In this document: positions 51,213 to 60,409 of the stretch, one piece after another
Layout of the letters: every line of letters begins with the position of its first letter
How positions within the stretch are numbered: position 1 is the stretch's first letter
From: Clostridia bacterium
GTDB taxonomy: Bacteria; Bacillota; Clostridia; Christensenellales; QALW01
Reading direction: 5' to 3'
Assembly: GCA_900769815.1 (NCBI GenBank)
Contig: CAAGID010000011.1
Coordinates: 37,468 to 101,467, forward strand
DNA length: 64,000 nucleotides
Translations under genes and position numbers: made by a program
Notes under the pieces: model-generated
The model's database searches: none
What the model was told of the DNA's origin: nothing
The model's input: the letters and a program-made list of their open reading frames with translations, nothing else

Positions 51213-53654
51213 ATGGCAAAGAAGAATGACGAAATAATTGACAACAGCATAATTCTTTCCCAGACTATGGAATCAGTAATGCACGATTCTATGATTCCCT
51301 ATTCCGAGCACGTTATTTTAGAGCGTGCTTTACCCCGCGTTGAAGACGGTTTAAAGCCGGTACAGAGAAGAATTTTATACGTAATGTATGAGCAGGGACT
51401 TACACCTGACAAACCCTTTAAAAAGTCAGCTAACATTGTTGGCGAAACGATGGCTAAATATCATCCCCACGGTGACTCATCAATTTACGGCGCAATGGTA
51501 AACCTTGCCCAGGATTTTGCAATGCGTGCACCCTTAGTTGACGGACACGGTAACTTTGGTTCAATCGATGGTGACTCTGCCGCCGCTTTCCGTTATACCG
51601 AAGCAAGAATGGCACCTCTTGCCCTTGAGCTTTTAAGGGATATTGAGAAAAATACAATAAAATGGTCACTTAACTTTGACGATACAAGAAAAGAGCCTGA
51701 TATTCTGCCCGGACGCTTCCCTAACCTTTTAGTTAACGGTGCAATGGGCATTGCGGTAGGTCTTGCAACAAACATACCTTCCCATAATTTAGCTGAAGTA
51801 ATTGACGGTATAATCGCTCAAATTGATAATCCAAGAATTACTTTAGACGATATGATGAAGCATATAAAGGGTCCTGACTTCCCAACAGGCGGACTGATTA
51901 TCAACGGCGAAGCAATACGCGAAGCTTACGAAACTGGTCGCGGTAAGCTTATTATGCGTGCAAAAACTACTATTGAAAATGCACCTAACGGAAAAAAGCT
52001 TATTGTTATAAACGAGGTTCCTTACCAGGTTAACAAGGCAGAAATGCTTGTTGAAATTATGAAGATGGTTAACGAAAAGAAGGGTCCTCTTGCACAGATA
52101 AGCGACGTTCGCGATGAATCTGACCGCGAAGGTTTAAGAGCCGTTATTGAAGTTAAAAAAGACGGAGATATTAATAAAATTCTTCCCTATCTTTACAAAT
52201 ATTCAAATATGCAAAAGACTTTCGGCGTAAATATGGTTGCCATTGCTGACGGCAAGCCTATGCAGATGGGTCTTTTACAGATAACAAAATACTATATTGA
52301 ATACCAGAAAGAGGTTGAACGCAAACGTGTTCGTCACGACCTTGATGCAGCACGACTTAAGGAAGAAATTCTTTCAGGCTTAATGATTGCCATTAAAAAT
52401 ATTGATAAGGTTATTAAAATCATCCGTTCATCCCCCAATGTACGCACTGCAAAAGAGCGTTTAAGAGAGGCTTTTGATTTATCTGAGCGTCAGGCAACTG
52501 CTATTCTTGAAATGCGTCTTCAGCGTCTTACAGGTCTTGAAATTGAGACTCTTGAAAAGGATTTAAAAGAAGTACGCGAGCTTATTCAAGAGCTTGAAAG
52601 TATTTTAGCAAGCAAAACCAAGCTTAATAACGTTATTAAAAAAGGTCTTCTTGATATTAAGCGTAAGTATAAGGATGCAAGAAGAACACAGATTATTTAC
52701 GGTCACAGCGAAGAAACAGTTACAAATGAAACATTTAAAACTGTTGAAGACGTTGTTGTTGGCATAACTAACGGCGGATTTATTAAGCGTGTATCAGTTA
52801 AAAATTACAATCTTTCAAATAAAGATGACCCTGAAAATGCAGAAGAAGCTCTTTTATGGGTAAATCAGATGCAGACGGATATGTCCTTATTGCTTTTCAG
52901 TAATTTAGGCTTCTGCTATAACGTTAAAATAGAAGATATACCTGATTACAAGTGGCGTGATAAAGGTTGCGCTTTGGGCAGACTTTGTTCGGGCCTTGAT
53001 GACCACGAAAAAATGCTTCTTGCTATTCCCTATAAAAACGTACTGCCCAAGGGTAATATCGTATTTATGACTAAAAACGGTATGATTAAGGTTTCAAACA
53101 TTGAAGAATATGCCGTTAAGAAGAATAAATTTAATTCTATAACCCTTAAAAATGACGATATTCTTGTAAACGTTGAATTGCAAAAAGAAGAAGCCAGCGT
53201 ACTCTATATAACGGCAAACGGTATGAGTCTTAATATGGATGCTTCCGAATTATCTGTTACCGGCAGAGTTACTGCAGGTGTTAAGGGTATTACCTTAGAC
53301 GATTCCGATTACGTTGTATTTGCACAGCAGATAAACGATGAGGGCGAAATCGTTGTTATGAGCGATAAAGGCTATGCAAAACGTTCACTTGCCGTTGATT
53401 ATGAATTAGGTCTTCGTGCAAGAAAGGGTCTTAAAACCTTTGATTGGAAGAAGAACGGTTCAAACGGCACACGTGTTGCAGGTGCACTTTACGTTAAAGA
53501 ACCAATAAATCTTTTGGCACTTCACTCTAACGGCAGCGTTGAAGTATTTAACAGTGAAGATATCTTCATTGAAGCAAGACTTTCAGCCGGTAAACCCTAT
53601 GCTTTAGCCGTTATGGGCGACGAAATTACAGATATTGTTGAAATGATTTTATAA
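51213..53654 (+). CDS. parC: Type IIA topoisomerase subunit A (ParC/GyrA family)
   Basis: An 813-residue DNA-cleaving subunit. Catalytic Tyr128 lies in AAAFRYTEARM and the winged-helix block KYHPHGDSSIYGAMV spans 82-96. A six-bladed C-terminal DNA-wrapping domain follows, without the GyrA-box QRRGGKG consensus, which supports ParC. Position 93 is Gly where ParC/GyrA normally have Glu or Asp (the residue anchoring the quinolone water-metal bridge); Ser89 is retained. It starts immediately after parE and ends at a strong bidirectional terminator. Confidence 0.9.
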   Translation: MAKKNDEIIDNSIILSQTMESVMHDSMIPYSEHVILERALPRVEDGLKPVQRRILYVMYEQGLTPDKPFKKSANIVGETMAKYHPHGDSSIYGAMVNLAQDFAMRAPLVDGHGNFGSIDGDSAAAFRYTEARMAPLALELLRDIEKNTIKWSLNFDDTRKEPDILPGRFPNLLVNGAMGIAVGLATNIPSHNLAEVIDGIIAQIDNPRITLDDMMKHIKGPDFPTGGLIINGEAIREAYETGRGKLIMRAKTTIENAPNGKKLIVINEVPYQVNKAEMLVEIMKMVNEKKGPLAQISDVRDESDREGLRAVIEVKKDGDINKILPYLYKYSNMQKTFGVNMVAIADGKPMQMGLLQITKYYIEYQKEVERKRVRHDLDAARLKEEILSGLMIAIKNIDKVIKIIRSSPNVRTAKERLREAFDLSERQATAILEMRLQRLTGLEIETLEKDLKEVRELIQELESILASKTKLNNVIKKGLLDIKRKYKDARRTQIIYGHSEETVTNETFKTVEDVVVGITNGGFIKRVSVKNYNLSNKDDPENAEEALLWVNQMQTDMSLLLFSNLGFCYNVKIEDIPDYKWRDKGCALGRLCSGLDDHEKMLLAIPYKNVLPKGNIVFMTKNGMIKVSNIEEYAVKKNKFNSITLKNDDILVNVELQKEEASVLYITANGMSLNMDASELSVTGRVTAGVKGITLDDSDYVVFAQQINDEGEIVVMSDKGYAKRSLAVDYELGLRARKGLKTFDWKKNGSNGTRVAGALYVKEPINLLALHSNGSVEVFNSEDIFIEARLSAGKPYALAVMGDEITDIVEMIL

Positions 53655-53690
53655 GAACAAAGGCTTCTCAAACTGAGAAGCCTTTGTTCT
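53654..53690. terminator. Perfect bidirectional terminator between parC and engB
   Basis: A 17-base-pair perfect stem (AGAACAAAGGCTTCTCA with its complement) and a 3-base loop. It begins at the last base of the parC stop and ends at the engB stop, so it ends both converging transcripts. Confidence 0.85.
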
Positions 53691-54283
53691 TATTCACTTT
53701 CGCGGTTAAGCATTTCTTCAATTTTATTTAAAATTTCTTCCTTGCCCGTTCTTTTTATTGATGAAACGGGTATTATCATATTAGCGATTATGCCCGTTTC
53801 AACGGATAGGGTTTTAATTGCTTTCTGCATTTGTGAGGCACTTAATTTATCTGCCTTTGTTGCACCGATTATAAAAGGTATATGATAATATGAAAGCCAT
53901 TTTATCATATCTTTATCGCCTTCAGAGGGGTTATGGCGGATATCAATTAAAAGTACTACGCCTTTTAATTGTTCCGAGCGTGCAAGGTAGCCCTCCATAA
54001 GCCCTGCCCAGCGTTCCTTTTCCTTATCGCTTACCTTGGCAAAGCCATATCCGGGAAAATCCATAAAATAAAAGCTGTCATTTATTTTAAAGGCGTTTAT
54101 AAGTATAGTTTTACCTGGGGTCTGCCCTACCTTTGAAAGCTTTCCGTTATTACAAATCATATTTATGAAACTTGATTTGCCTACGTTTGATTTACCTGCA
54201 ATGGCAACCTCAGGCAATCCTTTATCTATATATTGCGACGAATAGGCAAAGCCGTAATCGTATGCTGCTTTTTTAATTATCAT
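53690..54283 (-). CDS. engB: Ribosome biogenesis GTP-binding protein EngB (YsxC)
   Basis: A 197-residue GTPase with G1 GKSNVGKSS (30-38), DFPGYGFAKV as the G3 region and ATKADK as the G4 motif; the TrmE-Era-like small GTPase YsxC/YihA acts in 50S assembly. It begins 3 bases after lon, the order known from B. subtilis. Confidence 0.95.
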   Translation of the reverse strand: MIIKKAAYDYGFAYSSQYIDKGLPEVAIAGKSNVGKSSFINMICNNGKLSKVGQTPGKTILINAFKINDSFYFMDFPGYGFAKVSDKEKERWAGLMEGYLARSEQLKGVVLLIDIRHNPSEGDKDMIKWLSYYHIPFIIGATKADKLSASQMQKAIKTLSVETGIIANMIIPVSSIKRTGKEEILNKIEEMLNRESE

Positions 54284-54286
54284 TTG

Positions 54287-56596
54287 TTATTCTTCCTTCA
54301 CAAGAATATTTTCAAGTACTTTATCTACATTATCTACAGGTATATACTCAATATTGTTTCTTACTTCTTCAGGCACGTCCTCAATATCCTTTTGGTTATC
54401 AATAGGGATAATTATTCTTCTTATACCGCCACGATATGCGGCAAGTGATTTTTCCTTAAGTCCGCCAATGGGAAGCACTCTGCCACGCAAGGTAATTTCG
54501 CCTGTCATTGCAGTGTCGCCTCGAACTGCGATTCCCGTTATAGCCGACACCATTGCAGTAAACATTGTTACGCCTGCAGAAGGTCCGTCCTTGGGCGTTG
54601 CACCTTCAGGAATATGAATATGAATATCCTTTTCCTTGAAAAATTCATTTTTGATATTAAACTTTTCTGCACGTGTTCTTATAAGTGAAAATGCAGTACG
54701 TGCGGATTCCTTCATAACGTCGCCTAACTGACCTGTTAAAAGAAGCTCGCCTCCGCCTACATAGGTGGTAACGTCAATTTCCAATGTTTCACCACCGATA
54801 CTTGTCCAGGCAAGTCCTGTTGCAGAGCCTACCTTATTATCAAGAACTATATCGTCACGATAGTATTTTGCCTTGCCGATAAGCTCTTCAAGTTGATTTT
54901 TTTCTATTTTTATCGTGCGTCTGCCGTTTTTAACGAATCTGCAGGCACACTTTCTTAAAAGCTGACCTATCTGACGTTCAAGTGAACGTACACCTGCTTC
55001 ACGGGTATAATTATTTATAATATGAAGCATTGCTTCATCAGTTAAGGTAACGTCGCCCTCCGCCATACCGTTTTCCTTAAGCTGTTTTGCCATTAAATGG
55101 TCCTGTGCAATATGAAGTTTTTCAACGTCAGTATAGCTTGAAAGTTCGATTATTTCCATTCTGTCCCTCAAAGGACCGGGAATACCCTCAAGAGAGTTTG
55201 CCGTTGTAATAAACATTACGTTGCTTAAATCGTAAGGAACTTCCAAAAAGTTATCTCTGAAGGCGTTATTCTGCTCAGGGTCAAGGACTTCAAGCATAGC
55301 ACTTGAGGGGTCTCCCTTAAAATCAGATGCCATTTTGTCGATTTCATCAAAAAGGAATACAGGATTTATAGTGCCTGCCTGCTTCATTGCAGTAATTATT
55401 CTGCCGGGCATTGCACCAACGTAGGTTCTTCTGTGACCGCGGATTTCTGCTTCATCTCTTAACCCGCCAAGGCTCATACGAACAAACTTTCTGCCAATAG
55501 CTTCGGCAATAGATTTTGCAATAGAGGTTTTACCCACTCCGGGAGGGCCTACAAAGCACAGCACGGGACCGCGCATTGAGTTTGAAAGCGCACGCACTGC
55601 AAGATACTCAATGATTCTTTCCTTTACTTTGTCCATACCGTAGTGGTCGCGGTCAAGAATCATCTGTGCATTATCAAGGTCAAGATTATCCTCTGTTTGC
55701 TTTTTCCAAGGCAGGTCCACAAGAGTTTCAATATATGCTCTTAATATGGCAGTTTCAGGCATTGCGGCAGGCATTCTTGACATTCTTGAAAGCTCTTTTT
55801 CAGCCTTTTTTCTTGCTTCCTGCGGCATTTTGCTTGATTTGATTCGTTTTAAAAGTTCGTCGTTTAAGGACTCGTCGCTATCGCCTAACTCGTGATGAAT
55901 AGCTTTAATCTGCTCGTGAAGATAATAATCTCTCTGAGCTTTGTCCATCTGAGTTTTTACTCTACCGCGGACACGCTGTTCAATGGAAAGTATCTGATTT
56001 TCATTATTTAAAAAAGCAAAAAGCTTTTCTAATCTGTCAATGGGGTCAAAAGCTTCAAGAAGCTCCTGACGTTTAATCATATCATCAATAACAGCGGCAG
56101 CAACTGTATCTGCAACAAGCCCTGGTGCACGCATATTTTTTACTGCCTGAACTACGTCTGCAGGAATTTTTTTGCCGTTTTTCGCATAAAGTTCAAGCTC
56201 TTTGATAACCATTCGTATATGTGCTTCGGCTTCTATTAAGTCAAACTCCTGAAACTCCTCTATTTCAGACACGTCTCCGCAGAAGCTTTCTTCATCAAGA
56301 ATAAAACTTTCTATTCTGCCCCTCTGAATGCCCTGGGCAACGATTCTTACCCCCTCGCCAGGCAAACGAAGAAGCTGTTTAATTTTGGCAACGGTGCCCA
56401 CAGTAAAAATATCTTCGCCGGTAGGGTCTTTTGTATCAGGATTTTTCTGTGAGACAAGCATAACAAGACTGTCCCCTGCCATCGCTTCTTCAATGGCAGA
56501 AACTGCCTTTTTTCTTACTGCCTCCACGTTTATCGTCATATTAGGAAATACTACAACGCCTCTTAAAGGCAGTATCATCATTTTTTTGTTTTCCAT
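54287..56596 (-). CDS. lon: ATP-dependent Lon protease
   Basis: A 769-residue AAA+ protease: N-terminal substrate domain (1-200), coiled coil, ATPase with GPPGVGKTS and the sensor regions, and the C-terminal Ser-Lys protease domain with catalytic Ser673 in KDGPSAGVT. It is the housekeeping LonA type, cytoplasmic, degrading misfolded proteins. It follows an integral membrane protein gene by 3 bases and precedes engB by 3 bases. Confidence 0.97.
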   Translation of the reverse strand: MENKKMMILPLRGVVVFPNMTINVEAVRKKAVSAIEEAMAGDSLVMLVSQKNPDTKDPTGEDIFTVGTVAKIKQLLRLPGEGVRIVAQGIQRGRIESFILDEESFCGDVSEIEEFQEFDLIEAEAHIRMVIKELELYAKNGKKIPADVVQAVKNMRAPGLVADTVAAAVIDDMIKRQELLEAFDPIDRLEKLFAFLNNENQILSIEQRVRGRVKTQMDKAQRDYYLHEQIKAIHHELGDSDESLNDELLKRIKSSKMPQEARKKAEKELSRMSRMPAAMPETAILRAYIETLVDLPWKKQTEDNLDLDNAQMILDRDHYGMDKVKERIIEYLAVRALSNSMRGPVLCFVGPPGVGKTSIAKSIAEAIGRKFVRMSLGGLRDEAEIRGHRRTYVGAMPGRIITAMKQAGTINPVFLFDEIDKMASDFKGDPSSAMLEVLDPEQNNAFRDNFLEVPYDLSNVMFITTANSLEGIPGPLRDRMEIIELSSYTDVEKLHIAQDHLMAKQLKENGMAEGDVTLTDEAMLHIINNYTREAGVRSLERQIGQLLRKCACRFVKNGRRTIKIEKNQLEELIGKAKYYRDDIVLDNKVGSATGLAWTSIGGETLEIDVTTYVGGGELLLTGQLGDVMKESARTAFSLIRTRAEKFNIKNEFFKEKDIHIHIPEGATPKDGPSAGVTMFTAMVSAITGIAVRGDTAMTGEITLRGRVLPIGGLKEKSLAAYRGGIRRIIIPIDNQKDIEDVPEEVRNNIEYIPVDNVDKVLENILVKEE

Positions 56597-56599
56597 AAG

Positions 56600-57601
56600 T
56601 TACTCCTTTTTTTCCTCATTGTTATTATCTTCAGTTTGCTGATTTTTACGCATATTCATTGTACGCTCTATCATCTCTTGTATCTTCTGTTGTATTCCTG
56701 ATTCTTTTTCATTATTGAAAAATTCAGGAACGGTATATATCCACATAAGCGTAAACACAGCCATTTCAACAATGGTGCTTACCGCAACAAGAATAATTGA
56801 TAGCGTAACGTTATTACCGTATGCTATGGCAAATGCTTTAAAAAACGACGGTATAATAAAGCCTAAAACTATAAAAGGCATTATTCTAAACATAGTCTTC
56901 CAGACTTTGCCCTTTAAAATTTCACGCGCATAGCCAAGTGCAAGCATGAAACGGCATCTCCCGCTTACTGCAGCAATAGCCATATATCTTATAAAAAGAA
57001 GAATCCACGTAGCAAGCAGTATTAAAAGACAGGTCAGTATAACGGTTGATACAACCGAGGTATATATAAAAACTTCATTAGAAAGCTTCAATGAAGCAAG
57101 GAACATAAAAACGCTTGAATATATTACGCTTTGTACTTCAAAAATAATCCACGATGCAAAAATGCTTATAATAATCATTGTGGGCAGTTTTTTTAATGCA
57201 CTCTTTAAAACAAGGGAATTCGAAGCATTTTTTTCAAAAATAATTCTCGCAGCAAGGATAATTATAAAAGCATCAAGAATAAATATCAGCCCTGAGTTAA
57301 TTAAATCAAGAATTACGTCGGCAAAAGACTGTTCATAACTGCTTTCAGGAATAATTTTATATAGTGTTTCCTGAAACTCAGCAACGGCTTCATTACTGCC
57401 GGTTAAAAGACTTTCAAAGTTAAAGCCGTCAAGGGCAGAATAATTCATACCTATACCGCCGTAGACCGCATAAAACGAATAACAAGTTATAATCAATACA
57501 GGAATAAGTACAAGTATAAACGCATTAAAAAAAGTGCCGTTGCCTCTTTTAATGACGTCAAACATATTTCTGTAAGTTTGTTTTAGTGTTGAATTTTCCA
57601 C
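56600..57601 (-). CDS. Integral membrane protein of unknown function upstream of lon
   Basis: A 333-residue protein with about six transmembrane helices and a polar, Glu/Asn-rich C-terminus (TEDNNNEEKKE). No family is recognised with confidence; the layout is that of large 'glycerophosphoryl diester-type' or DUF-class membrane proteins. I chose the GTG at 57601 (VENSTLKQTYRNMFDVIKRG) because GAGGT lies 7 bases upstream. A longer reading with 31 extra codons enters the promoter region. It lies 3 bases before lon on the same strand and so is first in the lon operon. Confidence 0.72.
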   Translation of the reverse strand: MENSTLKQTYRNMFDVIKRGNGTFFNAFILVLIPVLIITCYSFYAVYGGIGMNYSALDGFNFESLLTGSNEAVAEFQETLYKIIPESSYEQSFADVILDLINSGLIFILDAFIIILAARIIFEKNASNSLVLKSALKKLPTMIIISIFASWIIFEVQSVIYSSVFMFLASLKLSNEVFIYTSVVSTVILTCLLILLATWILLFIRYMAIAAVSGRCRFMLALGYAREILKGKVWKTMFRIMPFIVLGFIIPSFFKAFAIAYGNNVTLSIILVAVSTIVEMAVFTLMWIYTVPEFFNNEKESGIQQKIQEMIERTMNMRKNQQTEDNNNEEKKE

Positions 57602-57652
57602 AAAAAATACCTCGTTTTTACAATTTGGTAAAATACCCCTTTTAGCATATAT

Positions 57653-57681
57653 ATAATACAAAATATTTTTAATTCTGTAAA
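57653..57681 (-). promoter_or_regulatory. Sigma-A promoter for the membrane protein/lon/engB operon
   Basis: On the minus strand, TTTACA (complement of 57676-57681), a 17-base spacer and TATTAT (complement of 57653-57658). Confidence 0.7.
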
Positions 57682-57729
57682 GTAAACAAAGCACGATTTT
57701 CGTTTTTTCACAAACATTTCGATTTTTTA

Positions 57730-57758
57730 TTGCAAACTTTATTTAAATAATGTATAAT
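57730..57758 (+). promoter_or_regulatory. Sigma-A promoter for the small lipoprotein
   Basis: TTGCAA (57730-57735), a 17-base spacer and TATAAT (57753-57758), about 30 bases before the start codon. Confidence 0.68.
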
Positions 57759-57789
57759 ATATTTTGAAATTATTTCTCCGAGGTTATGT

Positions 57790-58320
57790 ATGAAAAAATT
57801 TTTAGCAATATTTTTTGTTTTTATTCTTATGCTTACAGGTTGTGCTGAAAAGGTTGTTCCCGTTGAAGACGTTTCCCACGAAATTATGGGTAACGTAAAG
57901 ATTGAGATTCCTGAAGATACTTCTGCTCTTGCAAAGGCAATTTTCCTTGCTACCGATTATGTTGCAAACACGGTAGTAAACAATAATATGAAGAAAAAGC
58001 CCGAGTTTATTGCATTTGAGTTCTCTCCTACCGTACTTTTAAGCAATGAAGAAAAAGAACTTTTGATGGACCTTTTTAAGGTTTACGGCGTCGAAGTTTC
58101 GATAGGTCTTAAAAACGACCTTGCCGATATTGACCGCGGTATTACAATAGGCTACGGTTCAATAAAGAACACTCAGCTTGAAGACTGTGACCTTACGGTG
58201 CCTGTAAAAATATATTACGGCAAGAATTTTTATAATTACTGTTGTGATTTTAAAATGCAAAAAGGCGAATATATTATGTTTCGCACCGAATACGTAAGCA
58301 GAACCTGGTACATACAATAA
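57790..58320 (+). CDS. Lipoprotein of unknown function next to spoIIID
   Basis: A 176-residue lipoprotein with a clear signal (LMLTGC, Cys18) and an exported alpha/beta domain with a Trp/Tyr-rich end (YVSRTWYIQ). I recognise no family. ATG follows CGAGG. It lies 71 bases before spoIIID; the gap holds an imperfect inverted repeat at 58346-58375 but no terminator, so read-through into spoIIID is possible. Confidence 0.7.
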   Translation: MKKFLAIFFVFILMLTGCAEKVVPVEDVSHEIMGNVKIEIPEDTSALAKAIFLATDYVANTVVNNNMKKKPEFIAFEFSPTVLLSNEEKELLMDLFKVYGVEVSIGLKNDLADIDRGITIGYGSIKNTQLEDCDLTVPVKIYYGKNFYNYCCDFKMQKGEYIMFRTEYVSRTWYIQ

Positions 58321-58345
58321 AATAATTGTTCTATTACCTTCCTTA

Positions 58346-58375
58346 AAGGAATATTTTTAAGTAAAATAATTCCTT
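58346..58375 (+). repeat. Imperfect inverted repeat upstream of spoIIID
   Basis: AAGGAATATTTT (58346-58357) pairs with AAAATAATTCCTT (58363-58375) with one bulged base. It lies just before the spoIIID ribosome-binding site GGGAGG and is not followed by a T-run, so it may be an RNA hairpin or a protein-binding site. Confidence 0.4.
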
Positions 58376-58391
58376 ACAGGGAGGTTTTTTT

Positions 58392-58652
58392 ATGTATAAC
58401 GATTGGGTTCAGGAACGCACTATGGAACTTGCCCAATACATTTTTGAAACACACGATACAGTGCGTGGTGCTGCAAAAAAATTTGGTATAAGCAAAAGCA
58501 CCGTTCATAAGGATATTACGGAAAGACTTGAAAATATCAACTCCGATTTGTTTTTGGAAATTAAAAAAATTATGGAAATACATAAGGAAGAAAGGCATAT
58601 ACGAGGCGGTATTGCAACTAAAGAAAAATATCTTAAATTAAAAAATGGTTAA
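58392..58652 (+). CDS. spoIIID: Sporulation transcriptional regulator SpoIIID
   Basis: An 86-residue DNA-binding protein: helix-turn-helix TVRGAAKKFGISKSTVHKDI (about 23-42) and a basic C-terminal helix (RHIRGGIATKEKYLKLK). This length and the C-terminal basic patch are the SpoIIID hallmark; it acts in the mother cell between sigma-E and sigma-K. ATG follows GGGAGG. A bidirectional terminator follows the stop. Confidence 0.95.
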   Translation: MYNDWVQERTMELAQYIFETHDTVRGAAKKFGISKSTVHKDITERLENINSDLFLEIKKIMEIHKEERHIRGGIATKEKYLKLKNG

Positions 58653-58680
58653 AAAAATTCCGCTTATGCGGAATTTTTTA
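58651..58680. terminator. Bidirectional terminator between spoIIID and hflX
   Basis: AAATTCCGC, loop TTAT, GCGGAATTT, with A-run and T-run on the two sides; serves the two converging genes. Confidence 0.9.
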
Positions 58681-60402
58681 CTTTAATCTTGATTTTATTC
58701 TGTTTATTTCCTCACTTGGTGCCGAGAAGGTTATCCTTGTACCTTCATTTTCGTATTCTTCTGAAATAACTTTACATTTTGAATGAATATATGAAAGCAC
58801 GTCGCCTCGGGCATAAGGTACTGTAATTGTTACGTCCTGACGCATCTTTTTAAGTTCTTCAACTATAACATGTTTTAAGTTATCAAGACCTTCGCCACTC
58901 TTTGCGGAAATATACACACCGCCTTTTACGGGCTCGGCCTCGCCCTTTATGGCATCAACCTTATTAACTACCGTAATCGTAGGGATATTCGATGCTCCTA
59001 TCTGAGTTAAAACCTCATCAACCGCCTGCATCTGCAAGAAAAGTTCATCACTTGAGCCATCACAAACGTGAAGAAGTATATCTGCAAATACGGCTTCTTC
59101 AAGCGTTGAACGGAATGCCTCAACAAGCTGATGGGGAAGTTTCTTGATAAACCCTACTGTATCGGTAATTAGAACCTCAATACCCTTATCAAGCTCGCAT
59201 CTTCGTGTTAAGGGGTCAAGAGTTGCAAAAAGCTTATCTTCACAAAAAACTTCGCTTCCCGAAAGTGCCTTTAAAAGTGTGCTTTTGCCGGCATTAGTAT
59301 AGCCTACAAGTGCTATCTGCGGAAGCTCCTGCTTTTTTCGTTGCTTACGCATAAGACCGCGTCTTTGTGAAAGTTGATTAAGCTGACTTTTAAGCTCAAA
59401 AATACGTCTGTTAATATGTCTGCGGTCAGTTTCAAGTTTTTCTTCGCCGGGACCTCTTGTACCTATACCGCCACCCTGACGTGAAAGTGAAATACCTTCG
59501 CCCTTAAGACGGGAAAGCCTATACTGAAGCTGTGCAAGTTCAACCTGCATTTTACCTTCCTTTGTTGCTGCACGCATTGCAAAAATATCAAGTATAAGCG
59601 CAGTTCTGTCAATTACGGGAACACCTAATTCCTGCTCTAACATATTGGCTTCTGACTGTGTTAATTCGTCGTCATACACGGCAAGGTCAATATTTTTTGC
59701 TTGCACTATTAAAGAAAGCTCGGATATTTTGCCTTTACCTATTATTCCTTTTGCACTTTTCTGAATGGCTTTATAAACAGTTTCCCCGCCTGCAGTATCG
59801 GTAAGGCGTTCAAGTTCCTCAAGAGAATCATCATCTGTGCCGATGAGCATTACTCTTTCTTTTTCAGATTCCTGTTCCTCAAAGGTCTCGTGCTTAATTA
59901 TTTTGTCTGCTTCGTATATTTCGTTTATCCAGAAATCGTGAGGAATTCTTTCAACGCTGGGTGCAGTATAATAATTATAACCTTGTTCGTTATCAGAAAG
60001 AATTGCCATTGTAACGTTGGTTGTGCCGGATTCATCAACGCCTATTGCACACATTGAGTCAAATCTTAACTTCTTAAGACTTTCTATATCAACGCCTGAA
60101 AGATGACCGTTACCGCCGGGATGGGTATGGATACACCTTAAGCCTGAAAGACGGCTGTTACTTCTTCTTAAAGAAATTCCCTGAAGTGACGCTCTGTCTT
60201 CCTCTCCTAAGTTGACGTAAAGAATTTCGCCCTGGCGGGAAATATAAATACAGATTTCCTTATTAAGACTTAAAGTTATTTCCCCTAATTCATAAGCAAT
60301 CTCAGGCTCGATAAATTTTGACGAATCACATTTAAGCTCATCAAGAGCCTCAATTCTTTCCTTTATATATGCTTTTATTCCTTTTAAATTACCGTTTATC
60401 AT
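58678..60402 (-). CDS. hflX: HflX-type GTPase with an N-terminal JAMM-like domain
   Basis: A 574-residue protein. Residues 1-180 hold a domain with IHTHPGGNGHLSGVD (91-105), matching the JAMM metal motif HxHP-x6-Sxx-D (His92, His94, Ser102, Asp105). After it comes HflX: the N-terminal subdomain (LIGTDDDSLEELERL, AVYDDELTQSEANMLE), the GxGTRGPGEEKLETDRR block, and the GTPase with GYTNAGKST and DTVGFIKKLPHQLVEAF. HflX splits stalled 70S ribosomes. Many HflX proteins have only about 420 residues, so the N-terminal domain is an addition. It starts 7 bases after the walJ stop. Confidence 0.93.
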   Translation of the reverse strand: MINGNLKGIKAYIKERIEALDELKCDSSKFIEPEIAYELGEITLSLNKEICIYISRQGEILYVNLGEEDRASLQGISLRRSNSRLSGLRCIHTHPGGNGHLSGVDIESLKKLRFDSMCAIGVDESGTTNVTMAILSDNEQGYNYYTAPSVERIPHDFWINEIYEADKIIKHETFEEQESEKERVMLIGTDDDSLEELERLTDTAGGETVYKAIQKSAKGIIGKGKISELSLIVQAKNIDLAVYDDELTQSEANMLEQELGVPVIDRTALILDIFAMRAATKEGKMQVELAQLQYRLSRLKGEGISLSRQGGGIGTRGPGEEKLETDRRHINRRIFELKSQLNQLSQRRGLMRKQRKKQELPQIALVGYTNAGKSTLLKALSGSEVFCEDKLFATLDPLTRRCELDKGIEVLITDTVGFIKKLPHQLVEAFRSTLEEAVFADILLHVCDGSSDELFLQMQAVDEVLTQIGASNIPTITVVNKVDAIKGEAEPVKGGVYISAKSGEGLDNLKHVIVEELKKMRQDVTITVPYARGDVLSYIHSKCKVISEEYENEGTRITFSAPSEEINRIKSRLK

Positions 60403-60409
60403 AAAACCT

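Noticed and set aside
49251..53654. gyrB/gyrA as names for the topoisomerase pair
   Set aside because: The plsY-parE-parC order and the missing GyrA-box point to topoisomerase IV. The genome's gyrase is expected near dnaA, which is not in the window.
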